A stretch of 40,000 nt of DNA from Neocallimastix lanati (nom. inval.). Taxonomy: Eukaryota; Neocallimastigomycota; Neocallimastigomycetes; Neocallimastigales; Neocallimastigaceae. Below are positions 31,923 through 40,000 of the stretch, in pieces. A model generated the notes under the pieces. That model was not told the DNA's origin, did no database searches, and saw only the letters and a list, made by a program, of their open reading frames with translations. The stretch is from the NCBI GenBank assembly GCA_016946835.1, contig JACVTC010000040.1, positions 32,501-72,500 on the forward strand, read 5' to 3'. How positions within the stretch are numbered: the stretch's first letter is position 1; the number at the start of each line of letters is the position of its first letter. The position numbers and the translations under genes were made by a program.

Positions 31923-32364
31923 TTGTTATTATATAAATTTATATATATAATAACAATAACGATGACTAGCACTATAACGATATGATAACAATAACAATAA
32001 CAATGATTATAATTATATTCATATTTATAATATTATATCATTTTTTCTTTTATATGTATTACGTATTATAATTTATTTTATTTATTGCAAATTTATTATT
32101 AATGACATAATAAAAACAATAAAAAATAAATGAAAACACTGATAACATAATAAACTATTATAATAGAATATAATAGAGTTCTAAATCATGATATAATAAT
32201 TTAATAATATAATAAAAGGATTTAAAGACATATACTAGTAAACTTAGAAAATGATATAATAGAAATAGATATTAATAAAGAAGGATAAATGATGATTAAT
32301 AATTTCTATTTTTAATTTTTTTTATTTAGTTATTATGCGATATATTTATATAATTTTTAATTAT
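30112..32364. other. AT-rich spacer, no gene seen
   Basis: Lies upstream of the proteasome gene and downstream of the large membrane-protein gene. It holds A and T runs, including 31081-31140 (T run then AAAAG-type repeats) and a 37-nt T run at 31883-31919. It also has small ATAACA repeats at about 31960-32010. The proteasome promoter should be in its left part, but no motif is identifiable. Confidence 0.7.
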
Positions 32365-33169
32365 TTAATCTTCTTCTACTTGTCCTGTTTCCAAAAATCT
32401 AAAAAATATTATTAATTAATAAATAAAGCTTAGTTATATATACGCATAGTGTATAATATTAAAAGTTTTAAATTACCTTTGGTAACTTTCATTGTTTTTT
32501 ATATAAAATTGTGGTACAATAAATAAAAAGTATGCTAAATATTCTAATTCTTTTTCTTTAGCAGTAGTAACTTTTTTGAATAGACATTTATAACAGAAGA
32601 GCATAGCTAATAATGATAATGCATATATTATAATTACTTCTAATACAGATTTATTGATAAATGAATACATATATGATATAAAAATATCATTGATTTTATA
32701 AATAGCACCAAAAAGATCTTCTTTCAGGGCGCTTTGATATTTTATAAATTTATTATTAATGGCATTATTTATTTGAAAATTTAAATCTTTTTCATTAAAG
32801 AAATTTCCTTTTGGTTTTAAATCTGAAATATCTCTTATAAATCTTTTAATAACTGTTACATATTCATTCATTTTCAAAGTGTATGGAGTATTAGCAATTT
32901 CTTCAGTATAACCTATTATTTTATATTTAAATTTTTATATTATTATTATTAATAATACTATTATTATATTATTATATAAAAATAATAGCTTTAAAATATG
33001 AATTTAATATACCAAATGATGAATCAAATTTTCTGTTTGAACAACTGGCTTCATATATTGCTTTTCTTACGCAACCTTGCTCATAAGTAACATAAACTAA
33101 TTTGCTATTTGAATTTATTGAAGCTTTACTATCTGTTTCCTTATATATTCTATCAACACCCTTTCATTA

Positions 33170-33264
<95 letters not shown>

Positions 33265-33265
33265 G

Positions 33266-33296
<31 letters not shown>

Positions 33297-33300
33297 AAAA

Positions 33301-33335
<35 letters not shown>

Positions 33336-36300
33336 GTGTTTATAAATAAATATAGTAAAATTTTTACTTCTAAAAGATCTAAATATTCATTTAGTTTTCT
33401 TTTGGCTTCATATTTTACATAAGTATACTCATCATTAAAGAATTGTTCATATGAAAATAATTCCAGTTGATTTATATAATAGCCTTTTTTTGCCTAAAAA
33501 AAAAAAGGATAATTATTAAAAATTTTATAAAATTTCATATATTATATTAATATTCATATATATATTTTAAAAACATACCATGTTCATTTGATAATTCAAA
33601 TTACTTAAAATTTCGGATTTGAATGACTTTAAAATTTTTTATAAAAATAATTTTATTAAAATATAATATTTATAATAATAAATTGTTTTTTAGGTAATTT
33701 ATGATTATATTATATTTTTACCATAACAGGAGCAAACATAATAAAAGTTGGAATTGCTATCAAAAATATACCTATTAAGAAATAAATATATGTCCAAAAA
33801 GTTGGATGTTGGCTTGTAAAGCTTGTCAATTGATTATCATCAATTATTGTAAAATCTTTCTTCTTATTTTTTTTATTATTTTCATCCATATCATCATTTT
33901 GCTGTTCATTAGTATCATCATCATCAAAGTTTTCTGCTAAAAATTCTAATTGGCTTTCATATTTTTTGATCATTTCGTCAATACATGCTAAATATCAAAA
34001 TAAATAATAATTATTATAAAAACAAAAAATCATTATTAATAATTATTATAAATATAGTTAAGATAAATAGCTATTTTTTTTTATTATATTACATTTTGGC
34101 ACACGGCCAAACATAGTTAATGATTTTGTTTCAGTTGAAATAGTATATTTTATAATTGGTTTTAAAACTGTTTAAATTTTAAGTATTTGATATAATTATA
34201 TTATAAAAAAATAAACAATTTAATTTGTAAATATGTTTTAGTGAGAGAATAATTTTTCATCATGATATTGTTTTAATATTTACCAAAGAAAATTAAAAAC
34301 CCAAATTCAAATATTATAAATGCCATAGTAATATATGTTATAATACTTTGAAGTGAACAGATTTGCTTAACTTTATCAATAATAGATTTCATCGATTCTT
34401 CAAATATAATCCTGAATGAGTTTTTGTTGTTTTCTAAGTTTAAAAAATGTATAATAATTTAATTAATTTTATTTATTTATAATAGTAAATTAGTTAAATA
34501 CTTATACAAATACGTACCACTAAAGAATCTATATCATTAGAAGATAAATAAGAAAAAATGAATGTATTATTATAAGAATTAAAATTAATTAATATTTTTA
34601 AATTAATTATTAAAAAATAAAAAAAAAATGATTAATATTTATAATTGTTCGTTCTATAATGATTGATTTAAAATATATTATATGATACAAAATAAAATAA
34701 AATAAAAAAAAAAAATTAAATTAAACAAAATAAAATAAAATATAATAGTATACCTATAATATGGACTAAAGAAATAATTTTCGTTGACTTTATATGTAGA
34801 ATAATCTAGATATATTATTTATAAATGTTTATAAATGTTTATTAAATTGAAGCATATATATATATATATATTTTTTTTTTATTAATTACCTGTTTCATTA
34901 ATAATTGAATTAACAGTTGATAAAGAAATAATTAAATCAAATATATCAGATTTAACCAATGAATCTGTTGTTTCATTTGATGTACCGTATAGTAAATATT
35001 CTTTTGATAATGAATATGTTGAAAAAGACAAAATATCATCAACAATTAATTCATTTAATTCATTATTAATATACTCGTTTAAAGGTTTAACTATATTATA
35101 TAAATTTTCATTTTTTCCCATATATGCAATAGATGTTAATCTTGTTTTTAAAGAAATAGTAGATGATAACCAATACCCTTGAATATTAATTTTCATTAAT
35201 GGAATGAATCCAACAATAAAAGTATATAATATTAAATTTAATATAAAACTATATGAAATTTATGAAAATTATTATATTAGTATAAAAAATATAGTAAGGA
35301 TAACATTAATATTTTTTAATTTAAATTTCTTAAAGGAGCATACTTGAATGTTATAGCTGACATTAAAGAGATTAAAAATAATTGCATTCTATGTGTATAT
35401 TTTTTAAATGGATTTATATATCTATTTTTCATTTTATTCCTTTTATTGAAACATATAAATAATAGTAAATTATTAGCTATTATAATGTATTCATTTTTAT
35501 TTTTTATCAATAAAATATTAATAAAATTATTAATATTATTATTATATTAAATACCTTAATCCAAGAATTCTTGTGAAGTCCTCATGTTTAACATAAAATG
35601 AATCAATGTCTTCATTTAAAGAATCACTTGATTTTAAATTATGACTAACTGACAGTCTACCATTAGAATACATTGATCTTCTTCTATTTAATTCACTTAA
35701 TCTTCTTCTTTGTTGAACTTCGACTTTATAATCATCATTTAAGAAAGAATTTCTGGGTTTCAATAATTCTGGAACGATATCATCAAGTTCTGAATCCTTG
35801 ATATTGCTATCATCATCATTTTCAGGAACTTTTGGATTATCAGTAACAGTAAGATCTCCTTTCGAATATAAATGAACAATATCATGAATTGAATTTTGTT
35901 TTTTAAAATCATAAACTGATCTACGACGAGTTCCATTTTTAGGTATTGTCATAAGGCTTCCTGTTTTATTTTTTTGGGAGGTGGTTTCTTCAATATTATC
36001 TTGAGAATTAATCTGCTCTGTACTTTTGGTTGGTAAATCAAAATTTGTTTTCTTAGGAGTAATACCATAGGAATAACTGAGAGGTTTGATTCCATCAGCA
36101 AATTCGTTACTGCTAGAACTACTTTCTAGATTTTCTTCTTCAACAATCTCATCAATAAAAATATTTGATTCAACAATAGGATTAAATGTAATTGAAAGCC
36201 TTTTATTATGAAGTGGTTTAACTGTATTTTCTTCTTCTTTTGAAGGTGTATTATGACGAAGAATAGAATGTATTTCAACCTCATCGCCTGTATGAAAAGG

Positions 36301-37507
36301 ATTAAGATCATTTTTTAATGTTGGCAATTGTTGACTGTGATGACGATATTTCATATTCATATTTAATGGACTGACATCATTATCATCGTCATTATTATCA
36401 TTAAACGATATTTTTCTATTTTCGGAGATAGATGATTTTTTCCCTAAATCTAATGAGGATAATCTAGTATGATCGAATGAAAGTCTTTTATCAAAGGAAG
36501 ATCTTTCACTGTTGTCTATAGATGAATTTCTATTATAACGATCATTAGAGAGCTTTCTGATATTATCAACAGAAAATCTTTTTTTGTCGAAAGAATTTCT
36601 TCCAATATTATCATATGATAACCTTTTATTACCATCATATGTTGGAATTTTACTTATATCGATTGATGATCTTTTAACATAGTCTCCACTGATTTTTCTT
36701 ATATTATTAATAACTCCCATTGTCATAATTGATGCTTGATCCATTGTTGCACCCATCTTTCTCAATTGATATGGTAAATCAGTTTTGCTTTTTTCATCGT
36801 TCATTATGTCTCGTAAGTTTGCTTCGGAATTTTTCTTCATATTAGTAGTTGATGATTTTATATTTGAAACTGAGTTCCTTAAATTTCCACGAGATGCTTT
36901 CATATTTAATACTGAGGATCTTAAATTTCCCATAGACATTCTTGGATTAACACTATATTTAAATTCACCGTTTCCTCTTTCAATTTCACAGTATGTTTTA
37001 ATACAATCATTATATAAATTACGATCCTATATAATTATGAAACATTTAATATATATATAAATATTTCAAATATAAATGATTAAAATGTATATAATGAATG
37101 ACAAATATTATTTTTATAAATTTTATAACAATATTAAATAATTAATATTTACCCCAATACTTTTTAAATATTTAAACTATTGAGTGAGTTTACATTCGTG
37201 ATAGGGATTTATTTATATTCAAAAAGAAAGTTGTAATTATTTTAATTTAAATACAATTAATTTGTTAATAACTATTCTATATATAAATTATTATTAATAC
37301 TATTAATATAATTGGGCATACAGCTTGTTCGGGTTGATTCTTTATTTAAGTTATATTTTAAATTATATAATATATATGTTAAATTTTATATTCATTCTTT
37401 TTTCTAATTTTTACTTATTTATTATTATTTATTTGTTTACCATAATATGAACAATAAAAACAACATAAAGATGAAGAATGGTCTTTTAATTAGATAATTT
37501 ATTGAAA

Positions 37508-37560
<53 letters not shown>

Positions 37561-39774
37561 TAAAGGAATTTAGTAAAAGAGTTCAAATAATAAAGTAATA
37601 AAATAAATTAATTTAATTACCTTTGTTTTATCATATTTTGTTATAAGTTGATAATACTTTTTATCACATTTAACTTGAAATTTAGATAAATTTTTAATGC
37701 AATCAATATAAAAATATGTATCTTTTTTATTTGAACTAGCTCTTAATGATTTTAGTAAAACTTTTATTTCACTTAGAGCTTTCATATGTAATTCGACTGC
37801 CTGCGATTTGAGTTGACGATATTCAATTGAGGTATTTCTAAATGGAGTAAGAAAAAAAATTATAAAACATGAAAAATTACATGAATAACATTTATTAAAA
37901 GTTTTTTATATATTAAATATATCTATTATTAAAATTACGTTATTTCTTTTAATTGATCGTTATTTGTATCATTTGCTATTTTTTTATCTTCTTTATCTAT
38001 TAAATTAATTGCTATTGTAATTAATAATGTATCTCTGGAACAAGGCTTTTTACTTTTAGCTAATTCAATTAATTGATTCATGTTTTTAATTTCCTTTTCA
38101 TCCATATATAAATTTAATTTACGATTATTATTTTTTAAAAATGTTCTTAATGAAAAAAAGAAGAACCAAAATTCAATATATAACTATTTTATTTAATTTT
38201 TTTCAAAGTAAAATTAAAAATCAATGTTATTTTTTAAATTATTATTAGTATAATTATAATTTATTAATACATAATATAGCACATTATATATCAATACATA
38301 CTTGTGTACAATCACTATATTGAAGAATACTGATATGTATAAATTTTTATTAAATAAATTATTAAATGGGTAATTAATTGTTAATTTCATTTATTTTCAT
38401 AATTTATATTACATACCCTTCAGAAAAAATATATTTCATTAATTGATATGCTTCCGGATCTCTATTAAAACTATTAGAATGAAGTAAATATATTATAAGA
38501 TTATTATAATTAATTTATTTTTCAATAATTGTTATTTGATTTGAATATTATATATACAGTATATAACGACAGGCAAGCTCACAATGATGTTCTTTCTTAA
38601 ACATATTTTTCTTAATTTTTGGCATTGAGGAGTTCACTATTATTATCATAATTATTATATATGTATTATTTTTATTTTTTTATTTTTTTTATTTTTTTTA
38701 TGTAATAAAATTTTTAATTAAATTTTTATGTATTTTATTATGAAATAAAGTTTACTTATATATATATATAAAACTGTTATTGAAAAACTTACGAATATCA
38801 TCCATTGAATCAATTAATTGTTCTTCAGAAAATTTTTTAATATATTTTTCATTAAGTCCTTTTTTTTGAAGTATTTTTTTCTTTCGGATATTTTTATATA
38901 CATAATCAATTAATTTTGTATATTTATACTTTGCCAAAAACCAAGCAATAGGTAATACAGGAATCGAAGAAAACATAAATATTTTCCATACTGTAGAATT
39001 ATTTAAATTCATGATATTAAATATTAATGTAATAATTATTTGATACAGCGTACATACAATAAAACTAATTGAATAATAATTCATATTTTGATTATAATAT
39101 GGATAATATTTAAGATAAGAATGTAGAATATATAATAATAGTAAAATAGAAATAATCATAGATTCCGTTATATTTAAAAAAGATAAGATATCCATATCAA
39201 TTAACTATTAAAATATAAAGATATTTATTAATAATTATATATTTGTATAATACTGTTTAATTGTATTGTATTTCCAAAAAAAAAAAAACTAAAATAATTA
39301 AAAGCATTTATATAAATTTATATATACCATGATTAATTTTATAATAAATTGCTTTTCCATAATTGAATTTGATGTTCTTGAAATGATTATTGATTTACTG
39401 ATTATAAAAGGATTAATAAAATATTTTGAAAACTTCAAAGAAAAAAAAAATAATATAATTATTTATGAATATTATATAATATTATATATATAATATTTTG
39501 GAATTAAAAATTAGTAATCAATATATTGATTATTGAAATTAATTTATTAATTTAATATTATTAATAGATTTAAATTACCATATATCCAAATATAACATGA
39601 ATTATTAAATTAATTGATGACAATATTATTCTATTTATTAAAATAAATAAATAAATATATATATATAATATAAAATATATATATATATATATAATATATA
39701 TAAAATTTTTTTTTTGTTTTAATTCTTATTTCATTGCATTTCATTTCATATTTTCTAATCATCATTATTATTAA

Positions 39775-39818
<44 letters not shown>

Positions 39819-39941
39819 ATATTTATTTATATATATTAATAAATTATTAAAATGATTATTACAAAATTATATATTTTATTGTTGATCCTGCTATGGTTTG
39901 AATATTTTTATTGAATATATTATTAGAGGAAAATTTATACA
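32365..39941 (-). CDS. Large multi-spanning membrane protein with TmcB/TmcC-type TPR-like region (5' partial, 22 exons)
   Basis: Minus-strand exons: 39863-39941, 39579-39630, 39328-39432, 38793-39204, 38558-38636, 38417-38461, about 38302-38329, 37939-38145, 37621-37837, 35555-37026, 35344-35421, 34890-35248, 34754-34805, 34518-34528, 34284-34433, 34093-34167, 33722-33987, 33579-33626, 33368-33493, 33013-33160, 32477-32912 and 32365-32398. Phases agree throughout except around 38302-38417. About 1490 aa in the window. N-terminal part: several membrane helices (YIILIILSSINLIIHVIFGYM, IISILLLLYILHSYL and others). Then a helical repeat region (CELACRYILDPEAYQLMKYI, AVELHMKALSEIKVLLKSL) that I recognise as the TmcB/TmcC TPR-like type of large amoebal and fungal proteins. 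Then about 460 mostly disordered Ser/Asn/Arg-rich residues. Then about five more membrane helices enclosing large loops. Function unknown; a cell-surface or sensory role is only a guess. The start is beyond 40000. Confidence 0.75.
33171..33335. repeat. (AAAT)n tetranucleotide microsatellite in an intron
   Basis: About 165 bp of AAAT units with a few AAGT interruptions. It lies within the intron between exons 33368-33493 and 33013-33160 and nearly abuts the acceptor side. Confidence 0.95.
37509..37558. repeat. (TTA)n microsatellite in an intron
   Basis: About 50 bp of uninterrupted TTA units in the 594-nt intron between exons 37621-37837 and 35555-37026. Confidence 0.95.
39778..39815. repeat. 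38-nt poly(T) run
   Basis: Lies in the intron between exons 39863-39941 and 39579-39630 of the membrane-protein gene. Confidence 0.9.
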
Positions 39942-40000
39942 CTATAATATAAATATATAAAATAGAATGATAATATATATATATATATTTGGTTGTTAAT

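Overview
The window is eukaryotic and extremely AT-rich. It has short GT-AG introns, micro-exons, dense homopolymer and trinucleotide tracts, and the sharp contrast between AT-only spacers and GC-richer codons in highly expressed genes that is typical of anaerobic gut fungi (Neocallimastigomycota, e.g. Neocallimastix, Piromyces, Anaeromyces). Assignment to that phylum is an inference from base composition, gene structure and gene content; no database was searched.

Layout. (1) 1-5737: AT-rich spacer with no supportable gene. (2) 5738-7376, plus strand: a complete five-exon 14-3-3 gene with a GC-AG intron and a 12-nt micro-exon. (3) 8079-26272: an 18-kb block of non-LTR (LINE) retrotransposons, all on the plus strand. 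Each family encodes an apurinic-type endonuclease (EEP), a reverse transcriptase and a CCHC-like zinc knuckle in one ORF. I distinguish families A, B and C plus a relic D. The left part is a nest: A (8396-13318, intact 1361-aa ORF) sits inside a truncated C copy (C'), which sits inside a truncated B copy (B'). B' is fused to a complete B element (B1, 1473-aa ORF), and B'-B1 sits inside an older C element. Each of the three insertions is bracketed by a perfect 11-13 bp target-site duplication. To the right, C is followed directly by B2 (a B 5' part joined to an A-like 3' end) and then by relic D, each starting right after the poly(A) of the previous one. Small antisense LINE fragments follow at 26272-26466. 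(4) 26467-27602: spacer with a long (TAA)n microsatellite. (5) 27603-30111, minus strand: complete nine-exon 20S proteasome alpha-type subunit (PSMA3/PRE10 type, 255 aa). (6) 30112-32364: AT-rich spacer. (7) 32365-40000, minus strand: most of a very large multi-spanning membrane protein, at least 22 exons, with a TmcB/TmcC-type TPR-like region, a long serine/asparagine-rich region full of basophilic phosphosite-like repeats, and a C-terminal set of membrane helices. Its 5' end lies beyond the window.

The three host genes are unrelated housekeeping or signalling genes and show no sign of working as a unit. The interesting biology is in the LINE block: nested insertion with readable TSDs, template-jump and chimeric signatures, a possible HDV-like pseudoknot at the 5' end of family B, a family whose endonuclease lacks the usual catalytic histidine, and an RRM-like N-terminal module fused to EEP-RT in a single ORF.
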